DNA of 56,073 nucleotides from NCBI GenBank assembly GCA_945952225.1, contig CAMFHP010000045.1:1-56073 (forward strand), written 5' to 3'. Origin of the DNA: an uncultured Myxococcaceae bacterium. Its GTDB lineage: Bacteria > Myxococcota_A > Polyangia > Polyangiales > Ga0077539. Made by a program: the position numbers and the translations under genes. Below the pieces are notes generated by a model that saw only the letters and a program-made list of their open reading frames with translations, did not search any database and was not told the DNA's origin. Of the stretch, positions 1 to 7,806 are shown piece by piece. Position 1 is the stretch's first letter; the number at the start of each line of letters is the position of its first letter.

Positions 1-1489
1 GCGGCGCCGCGATGCGCGGAGGCACCGGCGGCGGCATCGGGCCCTGGGGCACCGGAGGCACCGCGGTGACGTTGCGCGCGCCCGGCGGCAGCGGCGGCGG
101 CGTGGGCGCGCGGAAGGTCGACGTGGGACCGCGGGAGGGCGGCGCCGGGGGATTGCCCACGATGGTCGACGCGCGGAACGGACTCGTCGACGTGGGTCCC
201 GACGCGGGCACCGGCGGAGGCACACTCTGCGACGGCGGCGGGGGCACCGACGGCGCGGTCGGCAGCGGCGCTGCGTTCGACCCGCCCGCCGTGGGTGCGC
301 CGCCGGGCGGGAACATCCGCTGTGTGGTCGGTCCGCGTCGCACGCCGCCGGTGAGGGCCTCGGCGAGAATGGCGGCGCCCTGTCCGACGACCTCCTCGGG
401 CGGCAGGTGCGTGAGCGGATCGCGCCCGAAGAACTGCGCCACGCGCGAGCGCACGGAGTGGATGCGCGTCGAGCCCCCGACGAGGATCACCGCCGTGAGG
501 TCACCCGCGCGAAGCCCCGCGAGCTTGAGCGCCTCCTGGCACACGGAGAAGGTCTTCTCGATGTAGGGCCCCGCGAGGCGATCGAGGTCGCCGCGCGTGA
601 GTCCGTGTTGAAAGCGCACAGGCGCCGATGCGCCGGGCGCCATGTAGTTGAAGTCGAGCGTCGCGCTCTCGGCCGTCGAGAGGCGGCACTTCGCCTGCTC
701 GGCCGCGTCGCGGAGGATGTCGTAGGCGAGTCGGTCGTTGCCCGCGTCGACGCGCGTCGCGCGCTGCAGGTGCGGCACGAGCGAGTCGGTGATCGCGAGG
801 TCGATGTCGTCGCCGCCGAGAAACGTGTCGCCCCAGGTCGAGAGCACCTCGAACACGTTGCCGTTGAGTTCGAGGAGCGTGACGTCGAAGGTGCCGCCGC
901 CGAAGTCGTAGATGCAGATCTTCTCGCGCGTCCCGCGGCCGTAGCCGTAGGCGAGCGCGGCGGCGGTGGGCTCGTTGAGAATGCGCACCACCTCGATCTC
1001 GGCGATCTTGCCCGCGATCTTCGTGCTCGATCGTTGGAGCTCGTTGAAGTTCGCCGGCACCGTAATCACGCAGCGATCGACCTTCTGATCGAGCGACACC
1101 TCCGCGACGCGGCGCACCTCGCGGAGCACCATCGCGGAGATCTCGGGCAGCGTGAAACTCCCGCCGCGGGTCTGCACGGTTACCGCGCTGTCGGCGCCCT
1201 CGCCGAGGTCGAAGGCCACGCGCGAGCGGGCACGACGCACCTCTTCGCTCTTGAAGGGACGGCCCAACAGGCGCTTCACCGACGAGATCGTGTTCGCCGG
1301 ATCGAAGGCCTTGCGCGCGCGTGCGGCGCGGCCCACGAGGCGCTCGCCGTTCTCTGCGAACGACACCACCGACGGGATCAGCGACGACCCCGACTGCGCA
1401 TCCACGAGCACCTGGGGCTTGCCGTTGATCGAGACCGCAACAACGGAGTTCGTGGTCCCGAGATCGATTCCTACAGCGGGGGTCGGCAT
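1..1489 (-). CDS. DnaK-like Hsp70 ATPase with proline-rich C-terminus (3' partial)
   Basis: Hsp70-family ATPase: the N-terminus reads [15 protein letters not shown] (phosphate-1 loop), followed by [12 protein letters not shown], the phosphate-2 motif DFGGGTFDV and the adenosine motif ILVGGSTRI. About 496 residues are visible and the frame is still open at base 1, so the 3' end is missing. After the ATPase domain (about residue 400) the usual substrate-binding beta-sandwich is absent in the visible part; instead there is a long Pro/Gly/Ala/Ser/Thr-rich stretch. The start is the ATG directly before the first Hsp70 strand. It is distinct from the true dnaK near 24 kb. Role inferred: a specialised Hsp70-like ATPase, perhaps linking to a C-terminal domain outside the window. 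It precedes nothing else on this strand inside the window and follows the zincin gene with about 90 bp between. Confidence 0.9.
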   Translation of the reverse strand, partial: MPTPAVGIDLGTTNSVVAVSINGKPQVLVDAQSGSSLIPSVVSFAENGERLVGRAARARKAFDPANTISSVKRLLGRPFKSEEVRRARSRVAFDLGEGADSAVTVQTRGGSFTLPEISAMVLREVRRVAEVSLDQKVDRCVITVPANFNELQRSSTKIAGKIAEIEVVRILNEPTAAALAYGYGRGTREKICIYDFGGGTFDVTLLELNGNVFEVLSTWGDTFLGGDDIDLAITDSLVPHLQRATRVDAGNDRLAYDILRDAAEQAKCRLSTAESATLDFNYMAPGASAPVRFQHGLTRGDLDRLAGPYIEKTFSVCQEALKLAGLRAGDLTAVILVGGSTRIHSVRSRVAQFFGRDPLTHLPPEEVVGQGAAILAEALTGGVRRGPTTQRMFPPGGAPTAGGSNAAPLPTAPSVPPPPSQSVPPPVPASGPTSTSPFRASTIVGNPPAPPSRGPTSTFRAPTPPPLPPGARNVTAVPPVPQGPMPPPVPPRIAAP

Positions 1490-1579
1490 GGTCTTCGAGC
1501 GCGACTGTAATCTCGCAGTCGGCCTTTGCGGAAGTGCGCACGCACGTCGCGAACGAGGTGACAGAACCCGTGGTCGCGA

Positions 1580-2152
1580 TCAGCGCCGCGCGTCGTCGTC
1601 GAGGGACGCGAGGCAGTCTGCGATCCACCGTCGCACGGCCCGCTCGAAGGGCCACATCCACGCGTAGTCCGGGCCCGTGAAGCGGCCGACGATCTCGTCG
1701 TGGAGCGACGGGTCCCACGCGGCGTCGCGTCCGTAGACCTCCGCGGTGACCCGAAGCGTCTCGGCGTACGCCTCCCATTCGAGGCGCGCGCGGCACCACG
1801 CGAGCCCCACGGGAAACGGCAAGAGGCCGTAGAGCAGCACCATGCCCGGTGCGGTCCACCGTTCGAACTGCGCGACGTGAACGAGCTCGTGACGGAGCAC
1901 GAGATAGCGGTCCCACGCGGGCCATGCGGACCACGTCTCGGGGACGTAGATCGTGTGCCCGAGCGTGGTGACGTAGTGGCTGAGATAGCGGCGCTGACCG
2001 TTGAGCGTGAGCACGCGCAGGGCACGGTCTGCGAGCGTCTGATGCCACACGCCGCGCTTCTCGACGACACGCACGGGACGAGCGCGCGCCGCAAGGGAAT
2101 CGACGTACGCACGGAGCACGGCCTCACCGTCTTCGGTGGCCGCGCGACTCAA
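1580..2152 (-). CDS. Putative zincin-like metalloprotein (HELVH motif)
   Basis: About 190 residues if started at the TTG whose bases overlap the TGA stop of the upstream lipoprotein gene (TTGA); a GGAGG lies about 9 bases upstream of that TTG. Longer starts would run into the lipoprotein gene. The protein has an HExxH zinc-site motif (HELVH, residues 88-92) and a downstream Glu-containing helix, LEWEAYA (about 124-130), which could give the third ligand as in gluzincins. The motif context HELVHVAQ resembles the DUF4157 and similar zincins, but I do not recognise the family with certainty. No signal peptide is evident. The tight overlap implies co-translation with the poly-proline lipoprotein. 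Function unknown; a protease or catalytically relaxed zincin is the best guess. Confidence 0.72.
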   Translation of the reverse strand: MSRAATEDGEAVLRAYVDSLAARARPVRVVEKRGVWHQTLADRALRVLTLNGQRRYLSHYVTTLGHTIYVPETWSAWPAWDRYLVLRHELVHVAQFERWTAPGMVLLYGLLPFPVGLAWCRARLEWEAYAETLRVTAEVYGRDAAWDPSLHDEIVGRFTGPDYAWMWPFERAVRRWIADCLASLDDDARR

Positions 2153-2691
2153 CAGCCGGGGCCTCCGCGCACGACACAACCGAGGAGCGGAATCGCACAC
2201 CCGCAGCCGATGGGAAGCCCGCTCAACGACGCGCAACAGTTCTCATTCGAGCGACACGTCTGCCGCGAGAGCCCCGATGCGCACGTCATCGTGGGCGGTG
2301 GCGGAGGCGGAGGCGGAGGCGGCGGAGGCGGAGGCGGCGGTGGCGGAGGAGGCGGTGGTGGCGGAGGAGGAGGCGGTGGCGGAGGAGGCGGTGGTGGCGG
2401 AGGAGGAGGCACGTCGATGCCCGTGTCGACCGTCGCGTCCACGCCAGCATCGACCTCGGTGCGGTCGTTGGTGGACGTCCCGTCGGGCAGGGTTGCATCG
2501 GGGCCTTCGGCATCGGGCTCGGACGCATCGGGGCCCTCGGCATCGGGCTGCTCGACCTCGGGCTTCTTGTCGTACCCGTCTGGCGTCGCGCCGCTGTCTT
2601 CTTCGAAGGTTCCGTCGGTCTGTCCTTCCGCACACGCGGACAGGGCCGCGACGAGGCAGAGCGCGCGGGCATGAGCAAGCGACGTACGCAT
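2149..2691 (-). CDS. Cys-rich lipoprotein with 39-residue poly-proline stalk
   Basis: 180-aa predicted lipoprotein. A short basic N-terminus and a hydrophobic run end in LVAALSAC, a good lipobox. Then follow an acidic repeat region (residues about 30-90, repeated PDAEGPDAS-type units), an uninterrupted run of 39 prolines (residues 95-133), and a C-terminal module of about 47 residues with eight cysteines, probably a small disulfide-stabilised knob. This is the architecture of a surface-exposed anchored domain on a rigid polyproline rod. ATG start at 2691-2689 chosen because it gives the signal peptide; the frame stays open upstream without one. The stop overlaps the start of the downstream zincin gene. 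The Cys module is not one I recognise. Confidence 0.8.
   Translation of the reverse strand: MRTSLAHARALCLVAALSACAEGQTDGTFEEDSGATPDGYDKKPEVEQPDAEGPDASEPDAEGPDATLPDGTSTNDRTEVDAGVDATVDTGIDVPPPPPPPPPPPPPPPPPPPPPPPPPPPPPPPPPPPPPPPTMTCASGLSRQTCRSNENCCASLSGLPIGCGCAIPLLGCVVRGGPGC
2293..2409. repeat. GGN trinucleotide tract encoding 39 prolines
   Basis: 117 bp made only of cgg, agg, tgg and ggg triplets on the plus strand, read as CCN proline codons on the minus strand. All 39 codons are proline with no interruption. The codons are mixed, with short internal tandem copies (alternating cgg/agg), so it looks like a slippage-prone but partly diversified microsatellite. The plus-strand reading gives poly-Gly/Ala in other frames, which are shadows. 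Confidence 0.9.
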
Positions 2692-2770
2692 ATCCCTCGA
2701 CGCTATCTCGCCCGCACAGGGTGTAAAGAACCCCGCGCAGCGGTCGTTGTGCGGCGCCCACGCCGCCGCG

Positions 2771-2801
2771 TTGCACCGAACGGCGCGGACCCGCGTATAA
2801 G
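2771..2801 (+). promoter_or_regulatory. Candidate sigma-70-type promoter of lolA
   Basis: TTGCAC at 2771-2776 and TATAAG at 2796-2801, separated by 19 bp, which is longer than the ideal 17. Transcription would start near 2808, leaving about 30 bases before the lolA ATG, with AGGAGG in between. Seen by eye only. Confidence 0.38.
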
Positions 2802-2837
2802 CCACGTTCTCAAGGTCCTCGCCGCGAGGAGGTTCAC

Positions 2838-3665
2838 ATGACCATGAAGTCTCACGCCCTGTTTGCGCTCGCTGCCTTCGCCCTCTCGCTCCCCGCGCTC
2901 GCCAATCCTCCCGCACGCTCGACGAATGCACCGCGCGCCGCGCAGCAGACGCGCCCTGCGCCCGCTCGCACCGCGCCCGCCCGCACCGCGCCCGCGCCGA
3001 CCGCACCGCGCGTGGCAGCCCCTACGCCTGCCCCCGTGGCTGCGCCTGCGCCCTCCCCCTCGCCCGCATCGCCCAACGGCGCGATCACCGCGGACCAGGT
3101 CGCGCAGCGGATCCAGGAGTTCTATGACCGCACGACGAACTTCCAGGCGGATTTTACGCAGGTCTCGATCAATCGCCTCTACGGGCAGGAGCAGCGCTCG
3201 GGGCGCGTGATCTTCCGCAAGCCCGGTCGCATGCGGTGGAACTACGCCGCCCCCAACAACGACGTCATCGTGTCGAACGGCACGACCCTGTGGGCCTATC
3301 AGGCCGACGAGCGGCAGGCGATCCAGCAGACGCTCACGCAGTCGCAGATGCCCACGGCGCTCGCGTTCCTCACGGGCGTCGGTCGACTCACGGACTCGTT
3401 CCGCTTCCGGCTCCTCGACGCGAACCAGTTTCAGTACCCCAACGGCTATGTGCTGGAGCTCCGCCCCACGTCGCCGCAGCCCACCTACGAGCGCATCGTG
3501 TTCTACGTCGACCGCACGACCTTTCAGGTTGCGCGCACCGTCGTGATCGACGCGCAGGGCAATCGCAATCAGTTCACGTTCACGCGCCCGCAGGTGAACG
3601 TCGACGTCCCCGACTCCACCTTCAACTGGACGCCGCCCGCAGGCACCTCGATCGTGCGTCCGTGA
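2838..3665 (+). CDS. lolA: Outer-membrane lipoprotein carrier protein LolA
   Basis: 275-aa periplasmic chaperone that takes lipoproteins from LolCDE across the periplasm to the outer membrane. A signal peptide ends at ALA (residue 22). An unusually long Pro/Ala/Thr-rich linker (about 23-75) precedes the LolA beta-barrel fold, which shows the family signatures NFQADFTQV, SGRVIFRKPGRMRW and later TFQVARTVV. Most LolA proteins are near 200 aa; the extra length is the linker, which may let the chaperone reach across a wide envelope. AGGAGG ends 5 bases before the ATG at 2838; a second ATG two codons on is too far from it. Convergent with the glycosyltransferase, 6 bp between the stops. The many lipoproteins nearby are possible clients. 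Confidence 0.93.
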   Translation: MTMKSHALFALAAFALSLPALANPPARSTNAPRAAQQTRPAPARTAPARTAPAPTAPRVAAPTPAPVAAPAPSPSPASPNGAITADQVAQRIQEFYDRTTNFQADFTQVSINRLYGQEQRSGRVIFRKPGRMRWNYAAPNNDVIVSNGTTLWAYQADERQAIQQTLTQSQMPTALAFLTGVGRLTDSFRFRLLDANQFQYPNGYVLELRPTSPQPTYERIVFYVDRTTFQVARTVVIDAQGNRNQFTFTRPQVNVDVPDSTFNWTPPAGTSIVRP

Positions 3666-3671
3666 CGGTGC

Positions 3672-4835
3672 TCACCGCGCGGTGAGCGTCGCCATCCAGC
3701 GCGCCGTCTCCCGCCACGTCCACTGCGCCGCACGTGTCCGCGCGGCCTCTCCCCTCGCCCGCAACGCGCTTCGATCTCCGGCCCACGCGACCAGCACCGA
3801 CGCGAGCGCGGTCACGTCTCCCTCGCGCACACACTCGCCGCCGTCGCCGACCAGCGAGGCCACGCCGCCCGCGTCGAAGGCCGCCACCGCGAGCCCCGCG
3901 CCCATCGCTTCGAGCACCGCCACCGGCGCTCCCTCCGTGCGTCCGTCGGCGAGCGCGCGCGCCGTGTGAAGGAACACCTCGGCCTCTGCGAGCAGCCCAT
4001 CACGCATGGTCGCATCGACGGCCCCGCACCAGGTCACCGCACCGGGCGCGAGCTGCTCCGCGAGCGCTTCGAGGCGCGCGCGCTCGGGCCCATCGCCCGC
4101 CACCATGAGGCGCACCTCGGTTCCCTTCGCACGCGCCGCGGCAATCACGTGGAGCGCGAGGTCGACACCCTTCACGGGCACAAGCCGCGTGACCATCACC
4201 ACACACAACGCACCTTCGCGCGCGGGCCTCGACGAAGCGACCGCGCGCGTCGACGACCACCCCATGGGACGCACCACCCAACGCACCGCGCCGGGCACAT
4301 CGAGGGCGCGCCGCACGCCGTCGTGCGAGCACCACACCGCGTCGGCGCCACGAAGCATCCGCGCGCGCATCGAGCGAGGAAGCTTCGCTGCGAGCCACGC
4401 GTCGGTGCCGTGCGACACGAGCACGTGATGGTGCGCGTGCATCGCCGCGCCGATCGCGCCGCACGGGAGCGCGAAGTGCGACACGAGCACGTCGACATGC
4501 GCGAGGTGTCTGCGCGCGTGCATCGAGAGCGCACGCACGCTGTCGATCGAGCCCACGAGCGCGCGGACGCGTTGCGCGACCTGGCCGGCGAGGAGCGCAT
4601 CGGGCGCCCCGCGACCGTAGTAGGTCTCACCGATCGCGTAGCGCGCGGGCCACACGCGCACGCCGTCGTCGCGCAGCGGCGTGTCCCATCGGGGTCCGTC
4701 ACGGCGCGCGGCGCAGACCACATCGACGCGGTGCCCTTCGTCGACGAGCGCGAGGGCCATCGCGCGCACGAAGCTTCCGGCGACGGTGTCGCCCGTGTGG
4801 GGATAGCCCGTGGTGAGAAGCCCGTAGTGCGCCAT
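3672..4835 (-). CDS. Glycosyltransferase family 4 protein
   Basis: 387 aa, two Rossmann-like halves of the GT-B fold. The N-terminal half starts GLLTTGYPHTGDTVAGSFVR, the donor-side loop seen in sugar-nucleotide GT4 enzymes that modify polysaccharide or lipid acceptors. The C-terminal half has MVTRLVPVKGVDLAL, VAGDGPERARLE and the EX7E pair (Glu301 and Glu309 in EGAPVAVLEAMG). Starts before this ATG would overlap murB, which is divergent with 55 bp between. No transmembrane segment is visible, so it probably works on the inner membrane face on a lipid-linked or polysaccharide acceptor. The sugar donor cannot be told from sequence. Confidence 0.88.
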   Translation of the reverse strand: MAHYGLLTTGYPHTGDTVAGSFVRAMALALVDEGHRVDVVCAARRDGPRWDTPLRDDGVRVWPARYAIGETYYGRGAPDALLAGQVAQRVRALVGSIDSVRALSMHARRHLAHVDVLVSHFALPCGAIGAAMHAHHHVLVSHGTDAWLAAKLPRSMRARMLRGADAVWCSHDGVRRALDVPGAVRWVVRPMGWSSTRAVASSRPAREGALCVVMVTRLVPVKGVDLALHVIAAARAKGTEVRLMVAGDGPERARLEALAEQLAPGAVTWCGAVDATMRDGLLAEAEVFLHTARALADGRTEGAPVAVLEAMGAGLAVAAFDAGGVASLVGDGGECVREGDVTALASVLVAWAGDRSALRARGEAARTRAAQWTWRETARWMATLTAR

Positions 4836-4890
4836 CGCGTGCGCCGCCTCGCGCGTGCGGCGGTTCCCTGATACACGGCGTCGCGCCGCC

Positions 4891-5973
4891 ATGGGAGCCA
4901 CGATTCGCACCGACGTCTCGCTCGCGCAGTTCACCACCCTCGGACTCGGCGGGCCCGCGCGCGCCTTCGTCGAAGCCCGCGACGACGACGCGCTCATCGA
5001 GGCCGTGCGCGAGAGCGATGCGCGCGGTGAGCCCGTGTTGCTCCTCGGCGGAGGGTCGAACCTCGTCGTGTCCGATGCCGGCGTCGACGGGCGCGTCGTG
5101 CACATCGCCACGAAGGGCGTCAGCGTCACGCGCGACCGAGACCGGGTGCTCGTGCGCGCCGCGGCGGGCGTCGTGTGGGACGCGCTCGTGGCCCACACCG
5201 TGCGCGACGGACTCGCGGGGCTGGAGTGCCTGTCGGGCATCCCGGGGTGTGTGGGTGCGACGCCGATCCAGAACGTGGGCGCGTATGGTCAGGAGGTCTC
5301 CGACACGATCGTCGCCCTGCGCGTGTGGGATCGTCGCGACGGCGAGGTGCGCGCGCTCTCCGCGGCCGACTGCGGATTCGGTTACCGCGACAGCGTGTTC
5401 AAGCGCGAGAGCCTCGACCGCTACGTGGTGCTCGAGGTGACCTATGCGCTGCGCGAAGACGGCGCTCCTGCGGTGCGCTACGCGGAACTCTCCCGCGCGC
5501 TCGAAGGCCAGGGCGAGCCCACGCTCGCGGCGGTGCGCGACACGATCCTCTCGCTGCGACGCGCGAAGGGCATGGTCGTCGACGCGACCGACCCCGACTC
5601 TCGCAGCGCGGGATCGTTCTTCATGAACCCGCTCGTCGAGATCGGACAGGCCGAGGATGTCGAGGCCCGCGCCCGCGCCGCAGGAGTGCTTCCGGGCGAC
5701 GCGCGCATGCCCCGCTTCGCCGCCGACGGAGGCCGCGTGAAGCTCGCCGCGGGATGGCTCATCGAGCGCGCAGGCATCGTGAAGGGTCAGCGCCATGGAG
5801 GGGCCGCCGTGTCTTCGAAGCACGCGCTCGCGCTGGTGAATCGCGACGGTGCGACGACCGCCGCGCTCCTCGAACTCGCCGCGCTCGTGCAGCAGGCCGT
5901 GGACCGACGCTTCGGCGTGCGCCTCGCGCCCGAGCCCGTGTTCGCAGGCTTTGCCACGCCGCCGCTGCGCTGA
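4891..5973 (+). CDS. murB: UDP-N-acetylenolpyruvoylglucosamine reductase MurB (type I)
   Basis: 360 aa. Reduces UDP-GlcNAc-enolpyruvate to UDP-MurNAc with NADPH and FAD in peptidoglycan precursor synthesis. FAD-binding features: LGGGSNLV (52-59) and GIPGCVGATPIQNVGAYGQE (116-135). The YRDSVFK loop (165-171) marks the E. coli-like type I enzyme. SAGSFFMNP (239-247) carries the proton-donor Ser242, and a Glu near the C-terminus (EPVF) is the usual second acid. ATG at 4891 fits the family start; an upstream in-frame ATG adds a basic tail without homology. It lies apart from any mur/fts cluster here. Confidence 0.95.
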   Translation: MGATIRTDVSLAQFTTLGLGGPARAFVEARDDDALIEAVRESDARGEPVLLLGGGSNLVVSDAGVDGRVVHIATKGVSVTRDRDRVLVRAAAGVVWDALVAHTVRDGLAGLECLSGIPGCVGATPIQNVGAYGQEVSDTIVALRVWDRRDGEVRALSAADCGFGYRDSVFKRESLDRYVVLEVTYALREDGAPAVRYAELSRALEGQGEPTLAAVRDTILSLRRAKGMVVDATDPDSRSAGSFFMNPLVEIGQAEDVEARARAAGVLPGDARMPRFAADGGRVKLAAGWLIERAGIVKGQRHGGAAVSSKHALALVNRDGATTAALLELAALVQQAVDRRFGVRLAPEPVFAGFATPPLR

Positions 5974-6016
5974 CGCGCTCTTGCGCCGCTGCGCGGGTGC
6001 TGGCAGGGTGCCGCCC

Positions 6017-6400
6017 GTGTCGAACACGATCACGCAGGGGATCCGTGTGACGGTCACGAGCGCCTACCTCCCCGAGCGCTCGTCGCCCACGCGTCGCGAG
6101 TACGTCTTCTCGTACACCGTGAAGATCACCAACGAGGGCGCGGCGGCGGCGCAGCTCCGCACGCGCCACTGGGTCATCACCGACGGCGAGGGCAACGTGC
6201 AGGAGGTCCGCGGCGATGGCGTCGTCGGCGCGCAGCCGTTGCTCCGACCGGGGCAGTCGTTCGAGTACACCAGCGGGTGCGCGCTTCGTACGCCCCGCGG
6301 CACGATGCACGGCAGCTACCAGATGGTGCGCGACGACGGACAGCGCTTCGATGCCGCCATCGCGCCCTTCGCCCTCGCGCTCCCGCACTCGCTCAACTAA
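6017..6400 (+). CDS. apaG: ApaG family protein
   Basis: 127 aa, close to the 125 aa of E. coli ApaG, an immunoglobulin-like (FN3-type) fold. Family signatures: GIRVTVTSAYLPERSS, YVFSYTVKITNEG, LRTRHWVITD, VRGDGVVGAQPLLRPG and GSYQMV. ApaG is linked in enterobacteria to CorD/Mg-Co effects and diadenosine-tetraphosphate metabolism, but its molecular role is unclear. GTG start at 6017 chosen because it gives the canonical length and sits in front of the first strand. The GNAT gene starts 11 bp after its stop, so the two are probably cotranscribed. Confidence 0.9.
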   Translation: MSNTITQGIRVTVTSAYLPERSSPTRREYVFSYTVKITNEGAAAAQLRTRHWVITDGEGNVQEVRGDGVVGAQPLLRPGQSFEYTSGCALRTPRGTMHGSYQMVRDDGQRFDAAIAPFALALPHSLN

Positions 6401-6411
6401 TCGCACGCGCC

Positions 6412-7656
6412 GTGGCTGCGCTCCTTCTTCGCCGCGCGTCGCGCTCGCCGCGAGACCGTCAATCCGTCGCGCGCCTCTGCGCCCTCGACGGCGACGTCAC
6501 GTGGGACGATGAACACACCGCGCTCCTCCTCGCGGAGCTCGGCGGACGTGCCGTCGGCCTCGCGCGGTTGCGCATCGAAGCAGACCTCGCTCCCTCGATG
6601 CGCGGGCCGCGTGTGTGGGTCGACGCGCTGATCATCGAGAAGGCACACCGTCGCCAGGGCATCGGGCGCGCGCTCCTCGACGCATGCCGCCATGAGGCCG
6701 AAGCGCGCGAAGCCGTGTCGTTCGGTGTTCGCTTCGACGACGCCGACGAGGGCGCCGCCGCGATGCTCGCACGCGCGGGATTGCAGCGCGCGCCGAGGGT
6801 CTCCGTCTGGCTCGATGGGCCCGCGGTCGCGGCGCATTCCACGCACACGCACCACGCGCTTCAACTCGGTGATGGCACCGTGCACGTCGCCTCGCGCACC
6901 ACCCCGCTGCTCGTCACGCGGTGGAACGGCGGACGCGACGTGCGAGCCCGCGCGCCCTCGGACCTCGGTGCGCCCACCTGGAACGTCGACGGCCTCGTGG
7001 GCACCACCGACGACGAGGGGGACGGCGCGCGCTTCGACCCCGCGTCACGTGCGCTGCGTGAGCTCTACCTCCGTCGCCCGCTGCGCCACGCCGTCGGTGA
7101 TGCGCTGCTCCGCGCGATCGCGTCCCTCGATGCGCCGCGCGTCGAGATCGCGCTCGCACCCGGGTGCGCCGCGCTGACGCTCCCGTCGTGCGAGGTCGCC
7201 CTCTTCGACACGTCGCTGGGCACGCTCATCGCGCTCGACGACGCCACCCTCGTGGCGTGCGGTGACGACGCGCGCGGACTCTCGGCGCTCACCGTGGGTG
7301 AGGGTCTCGCACTGCTCGTGCGCGAGGCGCGTTGTGTGGGCTGGCGACTCACGGACCCGGTCTCCCACGCGCGCCCGATGGGATGGCCCGACACGCGGGA
7401 AGCACCGCCGCTCGATGACGATGCGCGCGCGGCGCTCACGGCGCTCCTCTACGACTGGATGGTGATCGACGCGCTCCCTCGCATCGACCCTGTCGGCGCC
7501 GACGAGGAAGAGATTGCGCACATGGTTGCGCTGCGCGATCGCGCGCGGGCTCTCTCGCCCGCGGGACCTGCGACGCTCGACCGCGTCGGTGGCGTCGCGC
7601 GCGACATCGCCGCCCATGTGCACTGGAGCTGGGGCTTCTTCCGGGTGCGCGAATAG
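6412..7656 (+). CDS. GNAT N-acetyltransferase with a large unassigned C-terminal region
   Basis: 414 aa. The first about 145 residues form a GNAT domain: VWVDALIIEKAHRRQGIGRALLDAC holds the acetyl-CoA pyrophosphate loop (RRQGIGRA, 80-87). The remaining about 270 residues match no domain I recognise; they end in HVHWSWGFFRVRE. The first possible start close to apaG is the GTG at 6412, which gives a strand before the fold core. Substrate unknown. The C-terminal half might be a second, degenerate GNAT-like fold or a substrate module. Confidence 0.8.
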   Translation: MAALLLRRASRSPRDRQSVARLCALDGDVTWDDEHTALLLAELGGRAVGLARLRIEADLAPSMRGPRVWVDALIIEKAHRRQGIGRALLDACRHEAEAREAVSFGVRFDDADEGAAAMLARAGLQRAPRVSVWLDGPAVAAHSTHTHHALQLGDGTVHVASRTTPLLVTRWNGGRDVRARAPSDLGAPTWNVDGLVGTTDDEGDGARFDPASRALRELYLRRPLRHAVGDALLRAIASLDAPRVEIALAPGCAALTLPSCEVALFDTSLGTLIALDDATLVACGDDARGLSALTVGEGLALLVREARCVGWRLTDPVSHARPMGWPDTREAPPLDDDARAALTALLYDWMVIDALPRIDPVGADEEEIAHMVALRDRARALSPAGPATLDRVGGVARDIAAHVHWSWGFFRVRE

Positions 7657-7806
7657 CGACACGGAAATCGTCCGGTGGGGACGGGATTGCGACGCCTTCT
7701 TTCGTGCGAATTCGAGATACTTCGCCACGAATCTCGGGCGCGCGTGCGGCGTGTTGCGTCGCCACGGCGCCCCCCACTCACTCCTAACTTCTGGAAGGGA
7801 TGCACC

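Noticed and set aside
1700-2726. Plus-strand frames with poly-Gly or poly-Ala/Glu over the proline tract
   Set aside because: They are the other readings of the GGN tract; only the minus frame gives a lipobox, stalk and Cys module.
7711-7742. CGAGAT/ATCTCG inverted repeat before the RCC1 lipoprotein gene
   Set aside because: Only 6-bp arms with a 12-base gap; expected by chance at this level, so not listed as an operator.
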